A DNA stretch of 63,294 nucleotides from Tepidibacter sp. Its GTDB lineage: Bacteria; Bacillota; Clostridia; Peptostreptococcales; Peptostreptococcaceae. Shown here one piece after another: positions 27,712-35,994 of this stretch. Each line of letters opens with the position of its first letter. Within the stretch, counting starts at the first letter, position 1. The position numbers and the translations under genes are program-made. Where the stretch lies: NCBI RefSeq assembly GCF_025210165.1, contig NZ_JAOASI010000038.1:1-63294 (forward strand). Reading direction: 5' to 3'. The notes under the pieces are model-generated. The model worked only from the letters and a program-made list of their open reading frames with translations, ran no database searches and was not told where the DNA came from.

Positions 27712-28802
27712 TTATAATTGATTACATAAAAAATAGTATTATGTCTGGGATTAATATATTAAATGGAGCCTCTGTATGGTTGGTTGCAAGTTTTATATTA
27801 GCTGGAATAATGCATGATGTATTATCTCCAGATAGATTGCAGAAAATGCTTGGAAATAAGAAAATATCATCTTTATTTAAAAGTACATTATCAGGCATGT
27901 TTCTTCCTATATGTAGTTGTGGGGTAATTCCATTAGGGTTAAGTCTTTATTATTCTGGAGCATATTTAGGACCAACACTTGCTTTTATGTGTGCAACTCC
28001 TATTATAAATCCTATTGCTATGGTAATGTGTTTTGGTCTTTTAGGATGGAAGATAAGTATTATTTACTTGATTACAGGTTTTTTGCTTCCATTAGTTGTT
28101 GGAATAGTAGCAAACATATTTGGAGGAGACGAAATAAAAGCATACGGTGTTGAAGAAAATATAAATAATAAAACCTTGAATTTAGAAGATGATAGAACTT
28201 TAAAACAAAAGTTTATATCTGGACTTAGATGGTCTATGAATGATTTAGCTTTATCTGTTAGTAAATATGTTATACCTGGTATGTTTATTGCAGGCATATT
28301 ATTGACTTTACTACCACAACAATATATTCAGATGTATTTAGGAAATCCAAGTGTTATATCTTTAGGTAGTATTACAGTTTTAGCAAGCTGTATGTATGTC
28401 TGTGCTGTAGGTCATATACCATTTATAGCAGCACTTGTTGCAAGTGGAGCGGCTCCAGGAGTTGCAATTACGTTCTTGATAGCTGGAACGGCTACTAATC
28501 TTCCAGAACTTATAAGTATCTATAATATTATAGGTAAGAGAACAGTGGTTATATATACTTCTACTACGGTTTTATTTTCATTAATAATTGGATATATAAC
28601 TAATTTGGTTTTAATGCCAAATTTTAGTCCTATTTTAAATTTTGATAGAGTAAGTAATTCTATAAGTGTAGCTAATAAGCTTATATTTTCAGCACCACAA
28701 CCATTGAAGTATTTATGCTCATTTATTATATTTTTATTTTTTATAAAGTCTATACTTCCAAATTTAAATAAAATATTTTCAAAACAAAAAGTTGAACTAT
28801 AG
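27708..28802 (+). CDS. saoE: SaoE-like permease, YraQ/DUF318 family efflux transporter
   Basis: 364 residues, about eight to ten membrane helices in two halves. First half has LPICSCGVIPLG (about 65-76), a Cys-x-Cys motif typical of the DUF318 permeases linked to arsenite/metal export; GPTLAFMCATPIINPIAMV follows. Second half has ASCMYVCAVGHIPFIAALVASGAAPG. Starts inside the saoT stop (ATGA). Pairing of such permeases with a small thioredoxin-like protein is recurrent. In the SAO proposal it expels the freed metal ion; direction of transport is inference. Confidence 0.82.
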   Translation: MIIIDYIKNSIMSGINILNGASVWLVASFILAGIMHDVLSPDRLQKMLGNKKISSLFKSTLSGMFLPICSCGVIPLGLSLYYSGAYLGPTLAFMCATPIINPIAMVMCFGLLGWKISIIYLITGFLLPLVVGIVANIFGGDEIKAYGVEENINNKTLNLEDDRTLKQKFISGLRWSMNDLALSVSKYVIPGMFIAGILLTLLPQQYIQMYLGNPSVISLGSITVLASCMYVCAVGHIPFIAALVASGAAPGVAITFLIAGTATNLPELISIYNIIGKRTVVIYTSTTVLFSLIIGYITNLVLMPNFSPILNFDRVSNSISVANKLIFSAPQPLKYLCSFIIFLFFIKSILPNLNKIFSKQKVEL

Positions 28803-28823
28803 AGTTGGAGGAACTTACTTATT

Positions 28824-29282
28824 ATGACTAAAAAAATTATTTTAAATATAGTATTTATAATTATGACTTTAATGATTTTAGGTGGATGCTCTGAGATAAA
28901 AGAAAGTGATATAGGAGTTAAAGAAGATAATCCTCTGCTTAATTATTTTGAACAATTAAATCCAGATAATAAGGTTATAAAATGTGCTTATGAAGATATT
29001 GATAATAATAATACTAAGGATTTAGTTGTTATATACAATGTTTCTAGAAATAAAAACAAGATGAAAATTGTAATAGATAAAGATGGAAAATATGAATTTA
29101 CAGATGAAGTGGACGCACCACGTGAAAATCAAACTATAAAATTTAAAAATATAGATGATAAAGACCAAATTGAGATAATAGTGTCTGGATCTAAAAATGG
29201 AGCTGTCGGATATGCAATTTTTAGGGTTGTAGATATGAAGATTATAAATTTATTTGGTCAAGATATGGAAGATTGTTGTTAA
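28824..29282 (+). CDS. saoC: Cys-Cys-COOH lipoprotein SaoC
   Basis: 152 residues. Lipoprotein signal with lipobox LGGC (Cys about 22), then a small beta-rich extracellular domain without known motif. The protein ends in ...MEDCC, i.e. with two cysteines as its last residues; this exposed pair is what the family name Cys-Cys-COOH refers to. A terminal Cys pair on the outer face would suit capturing a soft metal or organometal and passing it to the binding proteins. 21 nt after saoE, 37 nt before the next gene. In this genome it is a cysteine, not selenocysteine, version. Confidence 0.8.
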   Translation: MTKKIILNIVFIIMTLMILGGCSEIKESDIGVKEDNPLLNYFEQLNPDNKVIKCAYEDIDNNNTKDLVVIYNVSRNKNKMKIVIDKDGKYEFTDEVDAPRENQTIKFKNIDDKDQIEIIVSGSKNGAVGYAIFRVVDMKIINLFGQDMEDCC

Positions 29283-29319
29283 TTAAAAATTTTAATACAT
29301 AATAAAAAGGAGACAGAAA

Positions 29320-30411
29320 ATGAGAAAATTTAACAAAAAGCTAATATCATTATTATTAACAAGCATGCTTGCTTTTTCTTTGGCGGGATGTGGAAGTACT
29401 AAAGAAAGTTCAAAGAAAGAAGATGATTATAAGATAAGTCTTGGATATTATAATTGTGATCATATGACAGCAGGACCTATAGCAAAGGATGCTGGAATAT
29501 TTGATGAACTTGGTCTTAATGTAGATGTTACAGGTAATGGTAAGGTTCCACAAGCTATGGCAGCAGGCCAAATGGATGCTGGATACATAGGAATTAATGG
29601 ACTTATGTCATCTTCTAAAAAGGGAGCACCTATATTAGTTGGAGCTAATAATCATAAAGGTGGAGCATATTATCTAGTAGTATCAGATGATATAAAAGAA
29701 CCTAGTGATTTAATAGGCAAAAAGCTTGGTATAGGAACTAAACCAGAAGAAAATCATGAAGCTTGGATACAATTTGCTAAAGAATTAAATATACCTGTTG
29801 AAGGTAGTAATTATGAATGTGTTGGCTTTGGATCTGATAAAGATGCATACCTTGCTTTAAAAACAGGACAAATAGATGGATATACTTGCTGTGACCCTTG
29901 GGGATCTATGGCTGAATATGAAAAAACAGGACATATATTAGCTGTTAATTCAAAGTTAGAAGATGAATGGGGAGTTTGCTGTACATTTTCATTAAATAAA
30001 AACTTTGTAAAAGAGCATAAAGAGCTTGCTGAAAAACTAGTTTTAGCTCACACGAAAGCTATGCAGTATATATACACTAATCCTGTAAAATCAGCTAAAA
30101 TATTTGCAAATAATTATGATGTTCCAGAAGAAGTTGCTTTAATGACTATATACAAAAAAACTGTTAAAGAAGGAAGAACGCTTACTTGGAAAATAGATCC
30201 TGAAGAAATAAAGCGTGAAATGAAATGGAAAAAAGAATATGGATTTGTAGATGAGTCTTTAAAATACGAGGACATAGTAGATGAAAGTTATTTAGAAAAT
30301 TCAGGAGCAGATGATTTTGATCAATTTATAAAAGAAAAAGTAGATCCAGTATTCCCTGTTGGAATGAGTTATGAAGATTGGAAAGAAAAAGCATTTGAAG
30401 TTGATAAATAA
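29320..30411 (+). CDS. SsuA/TauA-like ABC substrate-binding lipoprotein with cysteine pairs
   Basis: 363 residues. Lipobox LAGC (Cys about 23). NMT1/SsuA-type periplasmic-binding fold: YYNCDHMTAGPIAKDAGIF, AMAAGQMDAGYIGINGL, KKLGIGT. Unusual for this fold are two vicinal Cys pairs, TCCDPWG (about 192-198) and GVCCTF (about 220-225), plus single Cys residues near the ligand cleft. Most ABC binding proteins of this family have few cysteines after the lipid anchor, so thiol-based metal or organometal binding is plausible. RBS AAAAGGAG. Overlaps the Sec-containing second binding protein, so the transporter has two. Confidence 0.82.
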   Translation: MRKFNKKLISLLLTSMLAFSLAGCGSTKESSKKEDDYKISLGYYNCDHMTAGPIAKDAGIFDELGLNVDVTGNGKVPQAMAAGQMDAGYIGINGLMSSSKKGAPILVGANNHKGGAYYLVVSDDIKEPSDLIGKKLGIGTKPEENHEAWIQFAKELNIPVEGSNYECVGFGSDKDAYLALKTGQIDGYTCCDPWGSMAEYEKTGHILAVNSKLEDEWGVCCTFSLNKNFVKEHKELAEKLVLAHTKAMQYIYTNPVKSAKIFANNYDVPEEVALMTIYKKTVKEGRTLTWKIDPEEIKREMKWKKEYGFVDESLKYEDIVDESYLENSGADDFDQFIKEKVDPVFPVGMSYEDWKEKAFEVDK

Positions 30412-31195
30412 AAAAATATTAACTTTATTTTCAAGTATAGCTATTTTAGTTTTATTATATATATATCTACCTACAGAACAAAAAAGTGAAAATATAAAAA
30501 TAGGAGTATCTGATGATATTTCAGGTTTTGTGATAGATTATATGATAAAAGAAAAAGAATTAAATGTATCCTTAGAAAATAACTTTGAATCAATTTCCAT
30601 AAGAGATTGCTGAGGCAGCTCTACTCAATGGGCATTGAGTTCAAATCAAATGGATATAGCTATTATATGTGAAGATGCTGCTAAGGAGTTTGTAAAAAAT
30701 AATTACGAATTCAAGATAGTTGGAAGTTGTGTAAAAAACTCGTATGTATTCATATTAAAAGATAATAAACTCCCTAAAAAAATAGGTATAGCACAAAATA
30801 GAAAATATCAAAAAGAATTAGTAAAAGCTAAATTTGGCAGTAGCTATCAGATATATCCCATGACAGCTACTGCCTTAGGATATGCACTTGAAAATAATAC
30901 AGTAGATGCTATTATTTTAGATTCTTTAAAAGCTTGGAAGTTAAAAGGAAAAAAAGAAATATCTAATTATAATAAAGACTATATTACATATGTAATGATA
31001 GTGAATAAAGGCTTTGAAAAAGAAGATTCGTATAAGAAATTTATAAAGCATTATAATGAATCAATAATAGAATTGAAGGATGAAGAATTATTAAAGAAAC
31101 AGCTTAGTAATTATATAGGTACAACTATTTCAGATGAGGAGGTTCAAGATTGGAAAAAGTTGAATGTGAAGCTAGAGCCTATAATTCAAGAATAA
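30371..31195 (+). CDS. saoB: Sec-containing ABC substrate-binding protein SaoB (in-frame UGA 30611-30613)
   Basis: 274 residues with UGA read as selenocysteine at residue 81, directly after Cys80 (motif DC-Sec-G). Without recoding the frame splits into an 80-residue and a 186-residue piece, yet both sides belong to one binding-protein fold (IKIGVSDDISGFVID before; SSNQMDIAIICEDAAKEF after, as in SsuA-like proteins). N-terminal hydrophobic anchor about 14-33, no lipobox. Start uncertain: ATG 30371, or TTG 30401 which would give a tighter signal sequence. A SECIS-like hairpin follows. Overlaps the neighbours on both sides. Confidence 0.82.
30623..30640 (+). promoter_or_regulatory. SECIS-like hairpin of saoB
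   Basis: Perfect 7-bp stem ACTCAAT/ATTGAGT closing a GGGC loop; loop G is 17 nt after the UGA. Confidence 0.7.
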
Positions 31196-31968
31196 AATAT
31201 CAAAACTCAAAGAATCAAAAGATTAAGGATTTTGTACATAAATTTATAATGACATCCATTGTATTAGGGATATGGCAGATGAGCGCTATGCATTTTGATA
31301 ATGCACTTTTGATGCCTTATCCAATGGAGACTTTAAAAGCTTTTATATATTGTATTACAGATAAAGAAACAGTTATAAATATTTTAATTACATTACAACG
31401 TGTATTAAAAGGATTCTTATATGCTATGATATTTGGACTTCCATTAGGATTTTTGATGGGATTTTCAAAATCTGCTCAAAAGCTTTTGGGAAGCTTTATA
31501 GATTCTATAAGACAAGTTCCTATCATGGCATGGGTACCCCTAACTATTGTATGGTTTGGAATAGGTGATGGACCTACTATATTTTTGATTGCATTTTCAG
31601 GAGTATTTCCTATAATACTAAATACAATACAAGGGGTAAGAAATATATCAAAAGATTATTATAATGCTGCCGCAAGTATGGGAGCAAGTAGACTTAGCAT
31701 TTTTATACATGTTATAGTTCCAGCATCTATACCTTATATATTAACAGGAGCTAGAATTGCAATAAGTAGTGGATGGATGTCTGTAATCTGAGCCGAGTTT
31801 ATAGCTACGAGTGCCGGTCTTGGTTACTCTATGGTACAAGCCCAAACTAGAATGCAAACAGAAATGTTGGTTGCTTTAATGTTTTTTGCAGCTTTAGTAG
31901 GGTTTGGAATTGATAAAATAATTCAATTTATCAATAAATCTTTAACTCGATGGAGGGTTGCTGAGTAA
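31150..31968 (+). CDS. saoP: Sec-containing ABC permease SaoP (in-frame UGA 31789-31791)
   Basis: 272 residues with UGA as residue 214. TTG start chosen because GAGGAGG ends 7 nt upstream. SsuC/TauC-type permease: about six membrane helices, EAA-like loop with GASRLSIFIHVIVPASIPYI (about 177-196). The UGA falls in GWMSVI-Sec-AEFIATSAGLGY, where relatives normally have small residues (Val-Ala-Ala-Glu type). The downstream 58 residues complete the last two helices and end at TAATG with saoA, so translation through UGA restores a full-length permease. A hairpin after this UGA is less clear than for the other three genes (CCGAG/CTTGG arms are possible). Confidence 0.8.
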
Positions 31969-32720
31969 TGAAACTTAAGATTAATAATGTAAATAAGATT
32001 TTTAATAATGATAATAAATACCATCACGTACTTAAGGATATAAGTATGGATATTGAAAAAGGACAGTTCGTATCAATTCTTGGACCCTCAGGATGTGGAA
32101 AAACTACATTGCTTACCATAGTAGCAGGTTTTCAGACCTGTGATAGTGGAGAAATTACAGTAAATTCTGAAATAGTAAGTAAACCAGGACCTGATAGAGC
32201 TTTTGTATTTCAAAATTATGCACTATTTCCTTGGATGAATGTAGGAGATAATATTAGATATCCTATGAAGCAACAAAAAATTCCTAAGGAACAAAGGGAA
32301 AAAAGACTTAATGAATTATTAGAAATGGCTCAATTAACTGGCAAAGATAAATTGTACCCTCATCAAATTTCAGGAGGAATGAAGCAAAGATGTGCAGTAA
32401 TTAGAGCACTTGCGTGCAGTCCTGAAGTTTTACTTATGGATGAACCGTTAGGGGCAATAGATTTTCAGATGAGACAAAACCTTCAGGAAGAATTAGAAAG
32501 CTTATGGTTAAAAGATAAGACTACTGTTATGATGGTTACTCATGATGTAGATGAAGCCGTTTATTTGAGTGATAGAGTGATTGTAATGGGAACAGATAAG
32601 GGAAAAATATTAGAGGATATGCATATTGACATTGAGAGACCTAGAAATAGAGATTCTCAGTCTTATCTAGAATATAAAACAAAGCTTACTGATATACTCA
32701 AAAGATGCAATAATAAATAG
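31968..32720 (+). CDS. saoA: ABC transporter ATPase SaoA
   Basis: 250 residues, SsuB/TauB-type ATPase. Walker A GPSGCGKTT (about 38-46), Q-loop FVFQNYALFPWM, signature SGGMKQR (about 138-144), Walker B VLLMDEP (about 157-163), H-loop VTHDVDEA. Its start overlaps the stop of saoP by one base (TAATG). Energises uptake by the SaoP permease together with the two binding proteins upstream. Confidence 0.88.
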   Translation: MKLKINNVNKIFNNDNKYHHVLKDISMDIEKGQFVSILGPSGCGKTTLLTIVAGFQTCDSGEITVNSEIVSKPGPDRAFVFQNYALFPWMNVGDNIRYPMKQQKIPKEQREKRLNELLEMAQLTGKDKLYPHQISGGMKQRCAVIRALACSPEVLLMDEPLGAIDFQMRQNLQEELESLWLKDKTTVMMVTHDVDEAVYLSDRVIVMGTDKGKILEDMHIDIERPRNRDSQSYLEYKTKLTDILKRCNNK

Positions 32721-32745
32721 TTGACAGAATGGAAGTGAAAATAAG

Positions 32746-33420
32746 ATGGAGAATATACGTGAGATGTCATTTAAATACTATCCTGTAGAAAGACTTATTA
32801 TAGAAAGTATATACTCAAGACTTACTAAAGAGGAAAATGACATTAGAATTAATATGATGAAATATATTATAGGTAACAACAAGGCTTACAATTTGGATGA
32901 TTCTTATGAAGAAATACAAGATAGAGTGAATATTAGTAAATATGATTTAAATAAAGTTGTAAAAAATTTAATTCAAAAAAGAGCTTTAGTAGTTGATGAA
33001 AACAATAATGCAAATTTTATATATCCTGTATCTGCATTTGAAACTAACCATAAGGTAAAACTTGAAGATGAAAGTGTATTCAATGCTATGTGTGCTGTTG
33101 ATGCTATGGGAAGTTCTTTCACATTTAAGCAGGATGTAAAAATAGAATCTAAGTGTAGCTTATGTGGAGAAGAAATATTTGTAGAGATTAATAATGGAGA
33201 GATTACAAATTTAATTCCTGATAGTACACATGTACTTCATGTAGATTTAAATAAAAATCAAAACTGGTCAGGTAACTGTTGAAATATAATGAATTTCTTC
33301 TGTACGAAGAATCATTATGATGAGTGGGTAAATAACATGAACCTATCAGAGGACGATATCTTTTGTTTAAGTGCACGTGAAGCTTTAGATGTAGCTTATA
33401 TGATATTTAATGTTGAATAA
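32746..33420 (+). CDS. saoL: MerB-like organometal lyase SaoL, selenoprotein (in-frame UGA 33280-33282)
   Basis: 224 residues with UGA as residue 179. N-terminal ~95 residues form a winged-helix-like domain as in MerB. The catalytic part retains MerB landmarks: CAVD (Cys116, Asp119, counterpart of MerB Cys96-x-x-Asp99), CSLC (137-140), and Cys178-Sec179 followed by NIMNFF, matching the second MerB active-site cysteine region (Cys-x-H-V-x-F-F). Stopping at UGA would remove that residue and the C-terminal helix region. So Sec replaces or flanks a catalytic Cys of C-Hg protonolysis. SECIS-like hairpin directly downstream. Substrate (organomercurial or other organometal) not determined. Confidence 0.85.
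33286..33318 (+). promoter_or_regulatory. SECIS-like hairpin of saoL
   Basis: Seven-bp lower stem ATAATGA/TCATTAT, a 2-nt bulge, then six-bp upper stem TTCTTC/GAAGAA and loop TGTAC; the loop G is 20 nt after the UGA. The best-formed SECIS-like element of the cluster. Confidence 0.75.
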
Positions 33421-33443
33421 TTTAAATTGGGGAGGATAATATT

Positions 33444-33776
33444 ATGAAAATAGCATACGTTATAAGTTCTGAAAATTCAAGAACTATATTAAGGGATATG
33501 ATTATTCCACAACTTGAGGAAGGTATACATGGTGCTGAGGTAGTTGGAATGTTTTTCGTATTTGATAACACATATTTATTAATGGAGGAAACTGATATAG
33601 CTAGAAGGTTACATGATTTACATGAAAAAACAGGAATGATTCTTTTAGCTTGTGATAAATGTGCTATAGAAAGAGAGATACAAGATAAACTGGTTGATGG
33701 TGCATCAATAGGATGCTTCCCTGTGTTATATGCATCATTAAATTCAGCTGGAGTTGATCAAGTTATAACTTTATAA
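33444..33776 (+). CDS. saoD: DsrE-related protein SaoD
   Basis: 110 residues, DsrE/YchN-like alpha/beta fold: MKIAYVISSENS opening, GAEVVGMFFVFDN, then CDKC (about 71-74) in place of the single sulfur-carrier Cys of DsrE. DsrE-like proteins pass sulfur or other chalcogen/soft-metal species as persulfides or thiolates. RBS GGGGAGG. Located between the lyase and the double-cubane reductase, so transfer of a product between these enzymes is a reasonable inference. Confidence 0.78.
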   Translation: MKIAYVISSENSRTILRDMIIPQLEEGIHGAEVVGMFFVFDNTYLLMEETDIARRLHDLHEKTGMILLACDKCAIEREIQDKLVDGASIGCFPVLYASLNSAGVDQVITL

Positions 33777-33809
33777 ACCAAACTTAATTTGTATGGGGAG
33801 GAGAATATT

Positions 33810-34958
33810 ATGAAGGATTTACCTCAAATATTTGATGAATTTAGTGAAGCTAGAAGAGATGGTTTTTTAAAAATAAAAAAATTAAAAGAAGATGGAAATA
33901 AAATAGTAGGAGTATACTGTGCATATACTCCTAAAGAAATAATTATGGCATCTGGTGCTATACCAGTATCTTTGTGTGGAACTAGTGAGGAGCCTATTAA
34001 AGATGCTGAAAAGCATCTTCCTAGAAATCTATGTCCTTTAATTAAATCAAGCTATGGATTTAGTATAACAGATAAATGTCCGTATTTTTATTTCTCTGAT
34101 TTACTAGTTGGAGAGACTACGTGTGATGGAAAGAAAAAAATGTACGAACTTTTAGGCAAAATAAAGCCTATGCATATTATGTATCTTCCACAAAACTATA
34201 AAACAGAGGATTCTATAAATTCATGGCATAAAGAATTAACTAATTTAAAGGAAAGATTAGAGTCGGAGTTTGAAGTTGAAATTACAGAAGATAAATTAAG
34301 AGAAAATATAAGAGTTTGTAATGAAGAAAGAAAACTATTAAAAGAATTATATCAATTAAGCTCATTATGTCCTCCAGCTATAAAAGGATTTGACCTTATG
34401 AAAGTACTAGAGGGTGCTAACTTTAAACTAAATAAAAAAGAGGATGTAAAAGAGCTAAGAAAGTTAATAGATAAAATTAAAAGTGATTATAAAGATGAAA
34501 ATAATAGAGTATCAAAAGACTTAAAGAGAATACTAATAACAGGATGTCCAATTGGCGGAGTTGCTGAAAAAATAATTAAAACAGTAGAAGAAAACAATGG
34601 AGTAGTTGTATGTTTTGAAAACTGTGGAGGAGCTAAATCTATTGAAAATTTAGTAGATGAAACTATTGATCCTATAGAGGCTCTAACGAAGCATTATTTA
34701 AATATTCCGTGCTCTTGTATGACTCCTAATGATGACAGATTAGATTTATTATCAAGACTTGTGGATGAATATAAAGTTGATGGTGTAATTGAAGTAGTTC
34801 TTCAAGCTTGCCATACATACAATGTGGAGACCTATAATATTAAGAAATTTATAAATGACGATAAAAAAATACCTTATATGGCTTTAGAAACAGATTATTC
34901 TCAAACTGATATAGGTCAGATAAGTACTCGTATAGGTGCATTTATAGAGATGCTTTAA
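33810..34958 (+). CDS. Double-cubane-cluster (HgdB/DCCP-like) reductase
   Basis: 382 residues from the ATG at 33810 (GGGGAGGAG lies 7 nt before; an upstream TTG is unlikely). Family of 2-hydroxyacyl-CoA dehydratase subunit D and double-cubane-cluster proteins: [20 protein letters not shown] (about 34-53), [39 protein letters not shown] and QACHTYNVE carry the cluster cysteines. Such reductases do low-potential two-electron chemistry and need an ASKHA activase ATPase (HgdC/YjiL), which is absent from the window. Last gene before the terminator, same strand and spacing as the sao genes, so likely co-transcribed. I do not recall it as a named core SAO member. Confidence 0.8.
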   Translation: MKDLPQIFDEFSEARRDGFLKIKKLKEDGNKIVGVYCAYTPKEIIMASGAIPVSLCGTSEEPIKDAEKHLPRNLCPLIKSSYGFSITDKCPYFYFSDLLVGETTCDGKKKMYELLGKIKPMHIMYLPQNYKTEDSINSWHKELTNLKERLESEFEVEITEDKLRENIRVCNEERKLLKELYQLSSLCPPAIKGFDLMKVLEGANFKLNKKEDVKELRKLIDKIKSDYKDENNRVSKDLKRILITGCPIGGVAEKIIKTVEENNGVVVCFENCGGAKSIENLVDETIDPIEALTKHYLNIPCSCMTPNDDRLDLLSRLVDEYKVDGVIEVVLQACHTYNVETYNIKKFINDDKKIPYMALETDYSQTDIGQISTRIGAFIEML

Positions 34959-35026
34959 AAATAATGTTTAAATTTAATGAAAAAATCAAAAGATAACAAT
35001 ATCTAGTTTAAGTTAAATCAAAGACT

Positions 35027-35054
35027 AAAAAATCCCTGTAATAAGGGATTTTTT
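35027..35054 (+). terminator. Terminator of the SAO-like operon
   Basis: Stem AAAAAATCCCT/AGGGATTTTTT (35027-35037 with 35044-35054), 6-nt loop; marks the end of the ten-gene unit that starts at 27457. Confidence 0.85.
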
Positions 35055-35087
35055 AATAGGAAATATCAATTTGAGGAGATGAATTAA

Positions 35088-35201
35088 GTGATAAAAGAGA
35101 ATTTAGAAAAACTAGCTATTGCTGCAAAGGTAAAAACAAAGCTTTTAAATGATAATATTGTTAAATATTTCATACTTGCAATGATGTTTGGAATTTATTA
35201 A
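35088..35201 (+). pseudogene. 5' remnant of a formate/nitrite (FNT) family transporter gene
   Basis: A 37-codon ORF with good site GAGGAG encodes IKENLEKLAIAAKVKTKLL and continues to LAMMFGIY, closely like the N-terminus of clostridial FNT/hydrosulfide channels, which normally continue for ~220 more residues. Here the frame stops at TAA after the first membrane-helix start and no FNT sequence follows before the next gene at 35306. Probably what is left after a deletion; it could still be a short expressed peptide. Confidence 0.45.
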
Positions 35202-35305
35202 TTCATTCGATTTTCACACAGAGTATACAAAGAATACAGATTTAAAGTTATAATATATATAAACATCAAGTAATAACTAATTAAATTAAGAGAGGGTATG
35301 ATTTT

Positions 35306-35848
35306 ATGAAAAAATTAATAATATTAGTATTATGTATTTTATTAATAGGTGGATTAAGTGGATGTGGACCAACAAATATTGACGAGAGTATTGATGAATT
35401 TGGAAAAAATCCTTTAAGTAAAAAAGTGATAAGTAATTTCTCAGCTAAGGATTTAGAAGGAAATGAAATAACGAATGAAATTTTTAAAGAGAATGATTTA
35501 ACAGTTATAAATATTTGGGGAACAGAATGCCCTCCATGTATAGAAGAAATACCAGAATTACAAAAGCTTCAAGATGAAGTTAAGGATAAAAAAGTTAAAG
35601 TAATTGGAGTAGTAGGTGATAAAGATATAGAAGCTGCAAAAAAAATATTAAGTACTAAGAAAGCAAATTATACTAATATAATTCCAGATGAAAATTTAGA
35701 AAAAGAGGTAGTGTATAATTTTGATTATATACCAGCTACTATATTTGTTAATTCAAAAGGTGAGGTATTAGATACTTTTATACCTGGAGCTACTAATTTT
35801 GAAAGTATTAAGACTATTGTAGAAAATATTTTATCTGATGAAAATTAG
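35306..35848 (+). CDS. TlpA-like thioredoxin-fold lipoprotein
   Basis: 180 residues. Lipobox LSGC (Cys about 20), then a TlpA/ResA-type domain: ISNFSAKDLEGNEIT, NIWGTECPPC with CPPC (about 77-80) and the cis-Pro loop YIPATIFVNSKG (about 147-158). An extracellular thiol-disulfide reductase. RBS AGAGAGGG. Followed at 10 nt by a CXXC peptide and a membrane iron-sulfur protein, a set that probably moves electrons to the cell surface thioredoxin. Confidence 0.85.
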   Translation: MKKLIILVLCILLIGGLSGCGPTNIDESIDEFGKNPLSKKVISNFSAKDLEGNEITNEIFKENDLTVINIWGTECPPCIEEIPELQKLQDEVKDKKVKVIGVVGDKDIEAAKKILSTKKANYTNIIPDENLEKEVVYNFDYIPATIFVNSKGEVLDTFIPGATNFESIKTIVENILSDEN

Positions 35849-35858
35849 GAAACATACA

Positions 35859-35993
35859 ATGAAAAAATATATAAGATTAGGTCTTTTATCTACGGGAATA
35901 ATTTTCACAGTAATAGGAGCTTCTAGAGGCGAAGTATTAAAAGTTTTTATGAAGGCTGTTAAGATATGTTTAGAATGTATTGGAGTAGGTTAG
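35859..35993 (+). CDS. CD1871A-like small CXXC membrane protein
   Basis: 44 residues, too short for most callers: one hydrophobic segment (LGLLSTGIIFTVIGAS, about 7-22) and a C-terminal ICLECIGVG with CLEC (37-40). Corresponds to the small family annotated after C. difficile CD1871A, commonly found between a TlpA-like protein and a 4Fe-4S membrane protein, exactly as here. Ends one base before the next ATG. Likely a redox relay in that trio; function unproven. Confidence 0.75.
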   Translation: MKKYIRLGLLSTGIIFTVIGASRGEVLKVFMKAVKICLECIGVG

Positions 35994-35994
35994 T

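Noticed and set aside
28824-29282. SaoC as a fifth selenoprotein
   Set aside because: No in-frame UGA; the protein ends in two cysteine codons followed by TAA.
27493-33282. Four in-frame TGA codons as frameshift or pseudogene signs
   Set aside because: Each is a clean single TGA with intact frame on both sides, no other stop, family-like sequence continuing, and in three cases a hairpin directly after it. Independent nonsense mutations in four genes of one operon are far less likely than selenocysteine.
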